From Candidatus Saccharimonadota bacterium (lineage in GTDB: Bacteria; Patescibacteriota; Saccharimonadia; Saccharimonadales; Saccharimonadaceae), in NCBI GenBank assembly GCA_017404935.1, contig JAFRBI010000009.1, forward strand, positions 62,001-126,000: DNA of 64,000 nt, written 5' to 3'. Of the stretch, positions 8,032 to 16,851 are shown piece by piece. The notes beneath the pieces are model-generated. The model worked only from the letters and a program-made list of their open reading frames with translations, made no database searches and was not told where the DNA came from. Made by a program: the position numbers and the translations under genes. How positions within the stretch are numbered: the stretch's first letter is position 1; every line of letters starts with the position of its first letter.

Positions 8032-8050
8032 GCTCCTGCGGTAGGAGCAT
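8032..8050. terminator. Hairpin after tRNA-Leu and nuclease gene
   Basis: GCTCCT-GCGGT-AGGAGC lies between the convergent tRNA-Leu and nuclease genes. The tRNA side also has GGGGCTGTTTTTTATT. It could end transcription from either side. Confidence 0.5.
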
Positions 8051-8086
8051 TACACCCCGTGCAAGAACTTCAATACTTTTATTTTA

Positions 8087-8482
8087 TCAAACTAATGCCT
8101 TAATGTCAATAATCTGGCCACGTTTGTTGATGAAGATTAAATTTTTAAGAGTAGGTAAATCTTTAGCTTTATTGATCAATAAACGCTGGATATCAGAATC
8201 TTTTAGCCCTTTTATCCTAGATGAGTCGATTACCACATTAGGGCATTTTTCTAGAGCTCTCTTAACGTTACGAACTATCTTCTTAGGATTATTAGTAATT
8301 GGGGATTTTATCTCATATCTGGTGTTATCTAGGATAATGTCCGGAGTCTTAACACTGGTTTCTGGAATAAACTCTACATAATGCCCGGCCAGAGCTAAGA
8401 TTTTTGCGACACGCTCTTCGTGAGGCCACGGATTTGCAGTAGCTGGAGTCACAACTTTGCCTCGCAAATTATCCTTAATCAT
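8087..8482 (-). CDS. Small PD-(D/E)xK-type nuclease resembling CdiA-CT tRNase domains
   Basis: 131 residues. HEERVAKILALAGHYVEFIPE, then TPDIILDNTRYEIKSP places E, D and ExK in the spacing of a PD-(D/E)xK nuclease. The overall layout resembles the tRNase domain at the C-terminus of CdiA-type contact-dependent inhibition toxins, which also occurs as stand-alone small proteins on mobile elements. No immunity gene is recognisable next to it. It is enclosed by the duplicated tRNA-Leu 3' end, which supports acquisition by integration. Activity as a tRNase, rather than a DNase or Holliday-type nuclease, is inference. Confidence 0.6.
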   Translation of the reverse strand: MIKDNLRGKVVTPATANPWPHEERVAKILALAGHYVEFIPETSVKTPDIILDNTRYEIKSPITNNPKKIVRNVKRALEKCPNVVIDSSRIKGLKDSDIQRLLINKAKDLPTLKNLIFINKRGQIIDIKALV

Positions 8483-8545
8483 CTAGACGATTCTACCAGA
8501 TATGAAGTATGTTGTCAAACGTAAGTATTTTAGTAGTAAGGTGCA

Positions 8546-8587
8546 GGCTTGAATCTCTCTTCGCCCGCCAAGAGGCTGTTTTTTATT
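8546..8587 (+). repeat. tRNA-Leu 3'-end repeat, decayed right copy
   Basis: Partner of 7978-8019; CGCCCGCCAAGAGGCTG and the T-rich tail are kept, while the T-arm is degraded. It cannot form a tRNA. It is best explained as the far end of an integrated segment about 0.57 kb long. Confidence 0.65.
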
Positions 8588-8619
8588 TTAGGGCACTATC
8601 TATTGAATGTTATTTGTGA

Positions 8620-8777
8620 TATAATTAACTTGTCCTAAACAAAAGGGGAAACCCTAAAATGCAAATAGATGCTCAGCCGTAAAACATGGTGATTTCGTCC
8701 AATATACAGGACATCACGGGCAACGGACGAAAGTCTATTTGCAAAAAAGGTTTAGGACAACCATCGTGGTGTCCTGT
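8620..8777 (+). promoter_or_regulatory. Structured 5' leader RNA (copy C) of PASTA-like protein gene
   Basis: TATAAT (8620-8625) stands about 5 nt before P1 TTGTCCTAAAC (8630-8640), which pairs with GTTTAGGACAA (8750-8760). Inside are the side hairpin GGGG-AA-ACCC, P2 GCAAATAGA/TCTATTTGC and P3 TTTCGTCC/GGACGAAA. The P3 loop ACAGGACATCACG (8706-8718) pairs with CGTGGTGTCCTGT (8765-8777), 3' of P1, followed by TTTTT. This is the same topology as 5677-5843 and 24589-24751. The 346-bp gap 8483-8828 contains this element and no gene. Confidence 0.75.
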
Positions 8778-8828
8778 TTTTATGCAGGCGCTAATAAACC
8801 ATATCACTAAATAAAGGAGGTATTCCAT

Positions 8829-9761
8829 ATGGACAAAAATGACAAAAGCCCGGGGCGACATAGTGCAATAGAGCACAACGACGCTAATAACATTAGAGCA
8901 ACAGGAAATTCTGTAACTAAAAATCAAATAGATAAACAGTTTAAGCCCGACTCTAAAAATAAGAAAATATTATTTTTGGTATTGGGGATAGCCGTTCTAT
9001 TAATAGTTGTTGTTATGATTATCATGAACGTTGCCAAGCCTAGCTATGAAGAGTATGATTTGAAGGGGCTTACGGTAAAAGAGGCTTGCGAGAAGGCTCG
9101 TGGTGCAGGATGGGAAGTAAGTAGAGTAATTTCAGTTGAGGACGACGATAAAACGGATTGCTATAATACAAGCATTATCGTTACCGATTATTCTTACTAC
9201 GAATATAACCATTCTATGACCATTTATTTCGGTGAAAAGAAAACTGAAGAACAAAAGAAAGCTGAATGTGAGGCAAGTGGCAAATGGTATCGTGATAGCT
9301 CTTGCAAAAGCGAGGAAGAATGGGAGAACGATTATGCTTGGGAAAATGCGCACGCAGCCTGCAAAAAATACGGCAGTAGTGGTTACGCAAAAACATTGAC
9401 CGATTGTTATGTCGGCAGCGAATATAAAGGTCCGGTAGACGGGGCATTGACAACTGAAACGCAGAGTAACGCTTCTACTTCATCTAGTTCTAACTCTGGT
9501 TCTAATTCCAGCTGGAAACAAGTACTCAGAGAATATGAAGCTTGGATGAATGATTATGTTAATTTTATGAAAAAATACAACAATACTTCGGACACTTCAT
9601 CAAAGCTAGCAATGTTAGAAGATTACACACGTCTAGCGAGTGAAATGACCAGCTGGACTCAAAAAGTTGAAAACGTAAAAGGGGATCTATCAGAGTCTGA
9701 CTTGGTAGAATACCTTCAAACTATTAACCGTGTTAACCAAAAATTAAGTGAACTTTATTAG
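8829..9761 (+). CDS. Membrane-anchored PASTA-like protein
   Basis: 310 residues. AGGAGG lies 8 nt before the ATG. A hydrophilic 50-residue cytoplasmic N-terminus precedes one transmembrane segment (about 51-73). Then YDLKGLTVKEACEKARGAGWEV... (about 80-140) resembles a PASTA domain, a fold that binds peptidoglycan fragments in kinases and penicillin-binding proteins. The rest has a Cys-containing acidic region, a Ser/Asn linker (215-230) and a C-terminal helical segment. It is probably an envelope-facing protein. It is followed after 9 nt by a four-helix membrane protein. The leader RNA suggests shared control with the two surface proteins. Confidence 0.6.
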   Translation: MDKNDKSPGRHSAIEHNDANNIRATGNSVTKNQIDKQFKPDSKNKKILFLVLGIAVLLIVVVMIIMNVAKPSYEEYDLKGLTVKEACEKARGAGWEVSRVISVEDDDKTDCYNTSIIVTDYSYYEYNHSMTIYFGEKKTEEQKKAECEASGKWYRDSSCKSEEEWENDYAWENAHAACKKYGSSGYAKTLTDCYVGSEYKGPVDGALTTETQSNASTSSSSNSGSNSSWKQVLREYEAWMNDYVNFMKKYNNTSDTSSKLAMLEDYTRLASEMTSWTQKVENVKGDLSESDLVEYLQTINRVNQKLSELY

Positions 9762-9770
9762 GAGATAGAT

Positions 9771-10202
9771 ATGAAAAAGGGAACTGATATAGAAAATAAA
9801 AGCTTTAATGTTATGCCATCAATATTATTTACTTTGAGCACGATAGTCTATATAGTGGGCACATTTTTATCATGGTACCCGGGTAGTCTTTACGACTTAT
9901 CTAAATTAAATGGTGGAGTAGCCGCTTTTGTAATTCCGGTTGTTAGCGTTGTAGCCATTTTGGGCATTTTACAGATAATTAACTGTTTTGCCAAACGCAA
10001 TTGGCTTAGAATAATTAGTGGGGTTTTGGGTATAATAGTTAATATTATTTCTTGGCTAACCTTTATTGGTAGCGCAATAATTATATCGAATTATGGATCA
10101 GTAGGTATTGGTGCCTATATAACAGCTGCAGGCTCAATAGCACTAACTATATTCTCAATAGTTTTATTAGCCACAAATAAGAAAAAGAATACCGACTACT
10201 AA
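9771..10202 (+). CDS. Four-helix integral membrane protein, unknown function
   Basis: 143 residues with four predicted transmembrane helices (about 17-37, 48-68, 75-98, 108-132) and short loops, ending in KKKNTDY. AGGAGATAGAT precedes the ATG, and the gene follows the PASTA-like gene by 9 nt, so the two are co-transcribed. I do not recognise the family. It could be a small partner of the PASTA-like protein. Confidence 0.6.
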   Translation: MKKGTDIENKSFNVMPSILFTLSTIVYIVGTFLSWYPGSLYDLSKLNGGVAAFVIPVVSVVAILGILQIINCFAKRNWLRIISGVLGIIVNIISWLTFIGSAIIISNYGSVGIGAYITAAGSIALTIFSIVLLATNKKKNTDY

Positions 10203-10214
10203 ATTATTAAATAT

Positions 10215-10247
10215 AAAAGTGGCGTGTTGATTTTACGCCACTTTTTT
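10215..10247. terminator. Bidirectional intrinsic terminator
   Basis: AAAAGTGGCGT / ACGCCACTTTTTT lies between convergent genes. The T-run overlaps the last codons of the PEGA protein gene. Confidence 0.85.
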
Positions 10248-11652
10248 ATTTCTCAAATAAATATTCGCGAATGAGGGAACCGTCGCGGAAATAATACAAG
10301 TATTTGTCGGCAGTGATGGTGACAGGGAAGTGAGAGGAAACATTTTTGGAAAGTTCGCGATGGTTGAGGCCGTTGAAGTCATAGACATTAAGAACGCCGT
10401 CTTTTACTGCGTAAACCATACTGCTATCTAGCCACCCGAAAGTGTTGGTTTCGGTGTTCCATTCGTAAAGTTCCTGGGCTTCCATATCCAAAGTAGCAAT
10501 ATGCCCACCACTAAACATCACAATGGCTTCGCCAGCGGCGCCAACTTTGATTTCTTCGGGATTAAATGAGAGCGTAAAAGCAGATTTCGGCGCGAAATCT
10601 TTTTTGAGATAGAGTTCAATGGAGTCATCACTAATGAGGCCAATATATTCATCGTCATAAAACTTAGTAACCACTGCTCTTTTTGGAGCATCCAAATCTT
10701 CCACCAACTTTACAATTTCCTCGCTGCCAATTTTAGATGAACCGACATAATATTTGTCGGTCTTAGTATCTTTAGCTACAAACACGATATTTTGCTCATA
10801 AAAATCAAAAGACGTAATATTAGAAATCAAAACAGCGGAAATTTGTTTGGAAGAAACGTCGATGCGGTGGAGATTGCCATTTAAAACAACTAGGAGATTG
10901 TTGGCGGATTGGTCCAAAATCTTGATCTTTTCAAAATCGGCGTTGAAATCTTTGGAAAGATTGATGGAATTTGAGGGGTTTCTGGTGTTCAAAAGTACCC
11001 AATTGACTTTATCTTCGCCAGATAATTTGAGTAGCAGATGGTCGTTGTCGGCGGCCCATTCGGCATCTAAAATAGTACCAGAAAACAGCCCGACTTTGGC
11101 GCCTTCTGCTCGACTAACAAACGGCAAAACTTCGGATAAATCTAGGATAGTAGGCTTGATTTCTTCAGTATCTAAGTTAACTAACTCCCAACTAGTAGTA
11201 TTGTTTAGAAGAAGCATTTGATTTCGGTCTGGGCTAACTGACGCTAGATTGGCGGAAGAATCGTAGGCGGTCTCTTGGAGCCGATTTAGCAAGAATAAAC
11301 GGGGGTAATGCAGACGATATAAAAGCCCCTCAGTGATATTGATAGTGCGAGACCAAGAATCGTAATTTTCTTTGGTGAGTTTGATGGTATGTTCACCAGC
11401 GGTAAGAGTTTTGGAAGTATTAGTACGCTGAAGCCAAGAAGTAGGGTTGCCATCTACCTCAATATCAGCGCCGGTAGGGGTGGAATAAATCTGCAAAAGC
11501 CCCTGGCGTTCAATTTTAAAATCTGAGCCTACCCAATAGCCAGAAACCACAAAAGCTAAAATCATCACTGTAACAATAACAGTTATAACCATCAAGGCTT
11601 CAGAAATGATAATTCGGCGACTCTGACGACGAGCGCGCTTTTCTGCATCCAT
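10246..11652 (-). CDS. PEGA-domain membrane protein with beta-propeller-like ectodomain
   Basis: 468 residues from the ATG at 11652, chosen because TATAAT stands 6 nt upstream (leaderless); an ATG 6 nt earlier abuts the TATAAT. A basic N-terminus (KRARRQSRR) is followed by a transmembrane helix (about 17-41). A PEGA domain follows (about 50-120: LLQIYSTPTGADIEVDG...AGEHTIKLTKENY), then repeating beta strands to the end suggest a WD/propeller-like fold. PEGA domains are extracytoplasmic beta-sandwich modules of surface proteins. It is probably an envelope protein of unknown partner. Confidence 0.75.
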   Translation of the reverse strand: MDAEKRARRQSRRIIISEALMVITVIVTVMILAFVVSGYWVGSDFKIERQGLLQIYSTPTGADIEVDGNPTSWLQRTNTSKTLTAGEHTIKLTKENYDSWSRTINITEGLLYRLHYPRLFLLNRLQETAYDSSANLASVSPDRNQMLLLNNTTSWELVNLDTEEIKPTILDLSEVLPFVSRAEGAKVGLFSGTILDAEWAADNDHLLLKLSGEDKVNWVLLNTRNPSNSINLSKDFNADFEKIKILDQSANNLLVVLNGNLHRIDVSSKQISAVLISNITSFDFYEQNIVFVAKDTKTDKYYVGSSKIGSEEIVKLVEDLDAPKRAVVTKFYDDEYIGLISDDSIELYLKKDFAPKSAFTLSFNPEEIKVGAAGEAIVMFSGGHIATLDMEAQELYEWNTETNTFGWLDSSMVYAVKDGVLNVYDFNGLNHRELSKNVSSHFPVTITADKYLYYFRDGSLIREYLFEK

Positions 11653-11741
11653 ACCCATATTATAGCATATGTGGCGATTTCGCTCTTGTTTTTTTAAAGC
11701 AAAACTAGTATCATATTATATATAAGCTTAAGTGAGGTAAT

Positions 11742-12743
11742 ATGGCCGAAAGTGGCAAAAAACAGGGTGGCAAGACTACAACCAAGAAGCCGGCGAGTTT
11801 CAGTAAAAGCGCCGGTAGCAATAGTGCGCCTTCTATAGCGGCGAAGGCCAAGACTGTTGCTAAGAAAACTACCACCAAAAAAACCACGGCAAAAAAGACC
11901 ACAAACAAGAAAACTACCACTAAAAAAACCTCTGTTAAAGCTACCAAGAAAGCGCCTAAGAATATTCCGAAAAAAACCGAGAAGAAAACTGCTAATTTTG
12001 AAGAATTTGAAACACTCAAGCTTACCCCTATTGAAAAATTAGATTCTAAGATTATTATACGGGATGTGGAGAGAGAAACCCCGATTAAAGCGCCTGCTAA
12101 GATGTCGAAGACTGCAACGCCAACCCCAGAGCCATTGCCGGTGTTTCACCCGGTATCTCGTCCGCGCCCAGTAGCAAACCCGGTAAAAGTCCCAGCAAAG
12201 GAGCTGAAGCAGCAAGAGATTGATAAAGCTATCAAAACCGCTGCTAAGGTGCCGGCTGCAACTCGCCGCGAGAGAAAAGCGTTTGGCGAATTTGGTTGGA
12301 CTAGAGTGATTTTGGCCACCGCTTGTATCACCACGGCAATTTTTGCAGTAGTTTATTTTGTGAATATGGCTTCGCAAGATATGTCTTTACAAGTAGCCGC
12401 CAGCCAGTCTGGAATTGATGCTAAATATCCTAACCCACCGCGAGGGTATGAGCTAGCTGATGTAACCTCTGGTAGTGGTAAAGTTTCAATGCATTACAAG
12501 AGTGATGAGGGTGAATTTAGCTTAACTGAGGAATCTTCGTCTTGGGACTCGGACGCGCTTTTAAATAACTACATCAAATCTAATTACGGCAACGATTACA
12601 CCGTAGTAAGAGAACAAGGCCTCACTCTCTATATGGGTGGCAACTGGGAAGCTTGGGTGAATGGTGGTATGCTTTATAAACTCAATATCATCTCTGGCTC
12701 GCTGACCAAAAAACAGATGAAATCTATCGCCACCTCGCTCTAA
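11742..12743 (+). CDS. Lys/Thr-rich cytoplasmic-tail membrane protein
   Basis: 333 residues. Residues 1-90 are built from KKTT/KKTS-type repeats like histone H1 or AT-hook-free basic tails. Residues 90-180 are a Pro/Lys linker, followed by one transmembrane helix (about 185-207, VILATACITTAIFAVVYF). The extracytoplasmic domain of about 125 residues includes PPRGYELADVTSGSGKVSMHYKS. The basic tail could bind DNA or membrane phosphates. Homology to a named family is not recognised. It is immediately upstream of gltX, which has its own TATAAT. Confidence 0.6.
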   Translation: MAESGKKQGGKTTTKKPASFSKSAGSNSAPSIAAKAKTVAKKTTTKKTTAKKTTNKKTTTKKTSVKATKKAPKNIPKKTEKKTANFEEFETLKLTPIEKLDSKIIIRDVERETPIKAPAKMSKTATPTPEPLPVFHPVSRPRPVANPVKVPAKELKQQEIDKAIKTAAKVPAATRRERKAFGEFGWTRVILATACITTAIFAVVYFVNMASQDMSLQVAASQSGIDAKYPNPPRGYELADVTSGSGKVSMHYKSDEGEFSLTEESSSWDSDALLNNYIKSNYGNDYTVVREQGLTLYMGGNWEAWVNGGMLYKLNIISGSLTKKQMKSIATSL

Positions 12744-12761
12744 TATGATATAATGTAGGGT

Positions 12762-14204
12762 ATGGAAACTGTTACCCGTTTTGCGCCAAGCCCTACAGGC
12801 TATATTCATATTGGAAATGTGAGAAGTGCAATTTACCCTTACCTTTTGGCACGCCAAAATAAGGGCAAGTTTATCTTGAGAATTGAAGATACCGACAGAG
12901 AACGCTATGTAGAAGGTGCAACGGAGCTAATTGAAGACACTCTTAAATGGCTCGGGCTTGAATGGGATGAGGGGCCAGTTGTAGGGGGTGATCACGGGCC
13001 GTATTTTCAGAGTGAAAGACTAGAGATTTATCACGAATGGGCAAAAAGACTGCTGGCGGCTGGACGGGCTTATTCTGACGATACGCCACCAGAGAAAATC
13101 GACGAATACCGAAAACAGTGCACGGAGGCAAAAAAGCCGTTTTTATATCGTAATTATAGACCTTCTGAGCTAAACTACGAGTTTAAAGAGGGTGTGCCGA
13201 TTAGATTTAAGGCAGAGCCAAAGGATTATGATTGGGTAGATGCTGTAATGGGGCCAATGCACGCTGGCGCCGAAACCCAAGACGACATTATTTTGATTAA
13301 AAAAGATGGCTATCCTACCTATAATTTTGCCCATATCGTAGACGATGCTCTTATGCAGGTGACTCACGTAATGCGTGGGGTAGAATATCTTTCTTCTACG
13401 CCTAATTATTTGGCGCTTTATGAGGCGTTTTCGCTGGATGTGCCGGTTTTGGTGTCTTTGCCACATATTCTTGCGCCAACAGGGAATAAAAAGCTTGGTA
13501 AACGTGACGGGGCCAAATCTGCCACCGAATATCGCGATGACGGCGTGCTTCCTGAAGCAATGCTAAATTACCTTGCCTGCCTCGGTTGGAATGACGGAAC
13601 CGAACAAGAAATTTACACAAAAGAAGAGCTGATTGATAGATTTTCTCTGGATAGAATTCAAAGTTCTGGGGCTAGATACGACGAAACGAAACTTCTCTGG
13701 ATGAACGGACAATGGATTCGCCAGATTTTTGACACTCAAGGAGCTAGGGCGCTTTATGATAGAACGGCTGGTTTTTGGCCAGAGAGCGCCGATAATTATT
13801 CCGAAGAATATCGGTTGCAAGTTTTGTCTATTATCTATGATAGGCTCAAAACCCTCTCTGATCTTAAAGAGATGACGGCTTATTTCTTCGAGGACCCAGA
13901 AATTGACACTGATATGCTCAAAAATAATAAGTTTTTGAAGAAGTTATCAGAGGTAGAAATAGAAGATTTGCTCAAAAAGACTATTGCCAAATTATCGGAA
14001 ATTTCTGAGTGGAATGAAGATGTTTTGCAAGACGCCTTAAATGCTTTGCTTGAAGAAACAGGGAAAAAGCCAGCCGAATTATTCTCTTTGATTAGAATTA
14101 GTGTGAGCTTTGCACCATTTAGCCCAGCGCTTAATCTTACTCTTAATACGCTTGGTAAAGATGTTTCTTTGGCCCGTTTAAATGCGGTCGCTAGAAGTAT
14201 TTAA
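12762..14204 (+). CDS. gltX: Glutamyl-tRNA synthetase
   Basis: 480 residues, normal for bacterial GltX. The class I signatures are FAPSPTGYIHIGNVRSAIY (HIGH variant HIGN) at the N-terminus and KLGKRDGA (KMSKS variant) near residue 245. It charges tRNA-Glu. No glutaminyl-tRNA synthetase is in the window, so whether it is non-discriminating cannot be judged. TATAAT at 12749-12754 is 7 nt before the ATG, with no Shine-Dalgarno: a leaderless gene. A hairpin terminator follows. Confidence 0.97.
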   Translation: METVTRFAPSPTGYIHIGNVRSAIYPYLLARQNKGKFILRIEDTDRERYVEGATELIEDTLKWLGLEWDEGPVVGGDHGPYFQSERLEIYHEWAKRLLAAGRAYSDDTPPEKIDEYRKQCTEAKKPFLYRNYRPSELNYEFKEGVPIRFKAEPKDYDWVDAVMGPMHAGAETQDDIILIKKDGYPTYNFAHIVDDALMQVTHVMRGVEYLSSTPNYLALYEAFSLDVPVLVSLPHILAPTGNKKLGKRDGAKSATEYRDDGVLPEAMLNYLACLGWNDGTEQEIYTKEELIDRFSLDRIQSSGARYDETKLLWMNGQWIRQIFDTQGARALYDRTAGFWPESADNYSEEYRLQVLSIIYDRLKTLSDLKEMTAYFFEDPEIDTDMLKNNKFLKKLSEVEIEDLLKKTIAKLSEISEWNEDVLQDALNALLEETGKKPAELFSLIRISVSFAPFSPALNLTLNTLGKDVSLARLNAVARSI

Positions 14205-14215
14205 TTATCAAAAAA

Positions 14216-14250
14216 GGGCTAGCGATTTTGACTAGCCCTCATTTTGTTTT
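14216..14250. terminator. Intrinsic terminator after gltX
   Basis: GGGCTAG-CGATTTTGA-CTAGCCC followed by TCATTTTGTTTTT; an A-run on the other side makes it usable by the convergent surface protein gene too. Confidence 0.8.
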
Positions 14251-14256
14251 TGTTTG

Positions 14257-15234
14257 CTATTTTGTCCCTTCTTCGTCGTCATCATCTTTTCTGCGTTTAG
14301 CAGCTACGAAGAAGGCAATACCAGAGGTTGCAGCGACACCGGCGGCTACGCCAAAGGCGGTAGCAAGGGCAGAACCATTAGATTCGGAAGTTACGCCGTA
14401 AGCTTGTGCATAAGTAGTGGAGATGTCACCGCTGGTGACCTCAGTAGATGTGGAATCGGTGGCGGAAGAGCCGCTACCGGTGGTAGAGCGAGTGGTGTAA
14501 GTGGTTTGGCCAGCAGTGCCAACGCCAGCGGTAGAATCATAATGTGCAGCGTTGTTGATTGGGTCTGGCTCGGATGGGCTGGTTGGAATTACTGGGTTAG
14601 CAGTAACAGCAGCAAAATAAACCGTACGCATATAAGTACCAGATTGTTTAGTATTGTCGGCTTTGGCGCCAAAGAAAACGTCTATATCTTGTTCTACACC
14701 GACTGGAACAGGGCTATCGGAGGTGGTGTCAATTAGCGGAATTGCTGAGGTAGAAAGTGGATTATAGACTGAAGAGGTGTTTAGCGTATCGGTATCATCA
14801 ATAGAATAACCCCAGTAATTGGTTGGGAAATTGGTGCCATTTGCGCCAATTGCGCTAGTGGCAGAGGCTAGAGTAGGAATAGAGGTACTTACATCAGAAG
14901 CGCTGTAAGAAATGGTATTTCTAAGGTCGGTATCACCCTTGGTATACATAGAAACTTTTATACCTGCACCGCTATTAGACTTGGCTTCGACATTAACCTT
15001 ATTTCTTAAAAAATCACTTTCCATCACCCCAGTAGTAGAGGTGGAATTAGTAAGCCCGCCACTAGCCCAGTTGGTAGGGTCGGTAATTGTAAGAGTTAGT
15101 GCCTCGGCAATATTTACCTGAAATTGCACGGTCTCTGGGTTGGCAGCTTTAGCTGAAGATAAGATCAAAGCTGGCGTTGCAAAAACTGTTGCAACAGCAA
15201 ACAGTATTTTTGTTTTATGTAATGACCTGACCAT
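14257..15234 (-). CDS. Exported surface protein with C-terminal membrane anchor
   Basis: 325 residues. A signal peptide (1-30, ending SSAKA-A), then a beta-rich domain (about 31-215) that contains VQFQVNIAEALTLTITD, NYWGYSIDD and SGTYMRTVYFAAV. The same 'WGY...GTY...V.FT/SA' pattern occurs in the two other large surface proteins of this window, so the three share an N-terminal domain type. A Ser/Thr/Gly linker (215-275) leads to a C-terminal helix (about 290-312) and the tail KRRKDDDDEEGTK. No sortase motif is visible. TATAAT is 6 nt before the ATG (leaderless), unlike its two relatives with long leaders. Confidence 0.75.
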   Translation of the reverse strand: MVRSLHKTKILFAVATVFATPALILSSAKAANPETVQFQVNIAEALTLTITDPTNWASGGLTNSTSTTGVMESDFLRNKVNVEAKSNSGAGIKVSMYTKGDTDLRNTISYSASDVSTSIPTLASATSAIGANGTNFPTNYWGYSIDDTDTLNTSSVYNPLSTSAIPLIDTTSDSPVPVGVEQDIDVFFGAKADNTKQSGTYMRTVYFAAVTANPVIPTSPSEPDPINNAAHYDSTAGVGTAGQTTYTTRSTTGSGSSATDSTSTEVTSGDISTTYAQAYGVTSESNGSALATAFGVAAGVAATSGIAFFVAAKRRKDDDDEEGTK

Positions 15235-15306
15235 AAATTTATTATAGCATAAGCTTTGAAAAATGTGGTAAAATTAATATAAGAATTTTAAAGTGGAGTC
15301 TATAAA

Positions 15307-16509
15307 ATGAAAGCAAAAAAAGACAAATCACCCCATAAAAAACCTGTGGAAAACTCTAAGAAAAAACTTTTTGTAATTTTTGGTATTTTGGGGTTTGTCG
15401 CTGGTATCGGATGTTTAATAGGCGCTCTCTTGATGCCTACTACTTCTGGTTTTAATGCGGTTTTTCCAGAGATTCCGTCAAAAAAGTCCTCTGAGGAGGT
15501 AACTTATAGCGATCTTACTGGGCTTCCACTAACTGATTCATCCCTTAAAACTGCGCCGGCTTATTGTATCCAGACTCCAAATGGAATGGACGGGGCACGC
15601 CCTCAAGCAGGGATTAACCAAGCTGGGGTAGTATTTGAGGCGATTGCTGAGGCCGGCATTACGCGGTTTGCAGCAATTTACCAAAACCCAACTTCGGCAA
15701 TTATTGGGCCAATCCGCTCGCTTAGAATCTATTATCTCAAATGGGACACGCCATTTGATTGTACAATTGTTCATGCTGGTGGTGCACCTGACGCTATTCA
15801 AGCAGTATCTCGTGGTGGTTATAAAGATCTTACCGAAAATTACACTTATATGTACCGTGGAACTAATGGCGCAAGACGTTGGAATAATCTTTTCACCACT
15901 TCGGCTTATCTTGCACAGATGAACGCTGATAGAAATTATGGCGGCTCAAATATTAAAGGTTTTTCTAGGATGACGCCATCGGATTCTTTGATATCGCGCG
16001 TGGATGATTTAGCCGAAGAAAAATTGAATATCGTGAAGCCTTCTACGGGCAAAACTGGCAATTTAGTGGTAAAAACTCCAGCTATTGCAGTAAACTTTGG
16101 TGGGTTGGCTAACTTTAATGTACGCTATAATTACGATTTGGCCTCTAATACTTATCTTAGAAGTTACGCTAGCGGGGCGGCACACGAAATTTATGAGTGT
16201 CCTTCGGAAGATTTGGGCGAGAAAAACCCTGAAAATGTTTGTGAGCTAAAGCAACTTGCGCCTGCGGTGGTGGCGGTGATGATAGTTTCTGAAAAACGTG
16301 CATCGGACAATTATCACGAAGATATCACGGCAATTGGTTCTGGTGATGCCTATATTTTTCAAAATGGCACCGAAATTTCTGGCACCTGGAAAAAGGAGTC
16401 TGACTCTGAGCAGATTAAGTTTTATGATAAAAATGGTACCGAAATTGTGCTTGCACCTGGGCAGACTTTTGTAGAGGCAGTGCCTCAGTACGGCTCGGTT
16501 GAATACTAA
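15307..16509 (+). CDS. DUF3048 (YerB-like) lipoprotein/membrane protein
   Basis: 400 residues. Lysine-rich N-terminus, one hydrophobic segment (about 20-45), then an extracytoplasmic domain with GARPQAGINQAGVVFEAIAEAGITRF, IGPIRSLRIYYL and HAGGAPDAI, the hallmark of the DUF3048/YerB family. The family is widespread in Gram-positives and CPR and its biochemical role is not established; the sequence suggests an envelope-associated function. GTGGAG precedes the ATG by 9 nt. Two hairpins follow: ACTTTTCTTTGTAAAGAAAAGT, and the terminator at 16565-16596. Confidence 0.85.
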   Translation: MKAKKDKSPHKKPVENSKKKLFVIFGILGFVAGIGCLIGALLMPTTSGFNAVFPEIPSKKSSEEVTYSDLTGLPLTDSSLKTAPAYCIQTPNGMDGARPQAGINQAGVVFEAIAEAGITRFAAIYQNPTSAIIGPIRSLRIYYLKWDTPFDCTIVHAGGAPDAIQAVSRGGYKDLTENYTYMYRGTNGARRWNNLFTTSAYLAQMNADRNYGGSNIKGFSRMTPSDSLISRVDDLAEEKLNIVKPSTGKTGNLVVKTPAIAVNFGGLANFNVRYNYDLASNTYLRSYASGAAHEIYECPSEDLGEKNPENVCELKQLAPAVVAVMIVSEKRASDNYHEDITAIGSGDAYIFQNGTEISGTWKKESDSEQIKFYDKNGTEIVLAPGQTFVEAVPQYGSVEY

Positions 16510-16564
16510 TACGTGGACTTTTCTTTGTAAAGAAAAGTTCAGAAAAAGAAACTTAGCTTGAAAA

Positions 16565-16596
16565 ACGAACCGAAAGTGAATTCCGGTTCGTTTTTT
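16565..16596. terminator. Bidirectional intrinsic terminator
   Basis: ACGAACCG ... CGGTTCGT with A-run on the left and T-run on the right, serving the DUF3048 gene (+) and tRNA-Glu (-). Confidence 0.85.
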
Positions 16597-16609
16597 GATT
16601 ATCATTTAA

Positions 16610-16686
16610 TGGTGATCTCGGCGGGATTCGAACCCGCGATTGCCTGGATGAGAACCAGGAGTCCTGGACCGCTAGACGACGAGACC
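16610..16686 (-). tRNA. tRNA-Glu (CTC)
   Basis: Minus strand: acceptor GGTCTCG/CGAGATC (one G-U), anticodon stem CCTGG/CCAGG around TTCTCAT (anticodon CTC), T-arm GCGGG-TTCGAAT-CCCGC, discriminator A and an encoded CCA. TATAAT lies upstream on the same strand near 16775. Confidence 0.95.
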
Positions 16687-16851
16687 GAGTGAGAGGAAAA
16701 ATCCAAAATTTATTTTGGATTTTTCAACGAACGAGGAATCGAAGACCGAAGGTCTACGAGACCGTATGTCCATTATATCATATTTTTCATTATCTAACAA
16801 CTAATCCCCTTATGTATTGATTTTTAAGCTAAAATATTATATAATGATAAT

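Noticed and set aside
11860-11960. CRISPR-like or tandem-repeat array
   Set aside because: The periodic AAG/ACC pattern encodes the KKTT-rich tail of a protein; there are no spacers. No CRISPR array or cas gene is visible in the window.
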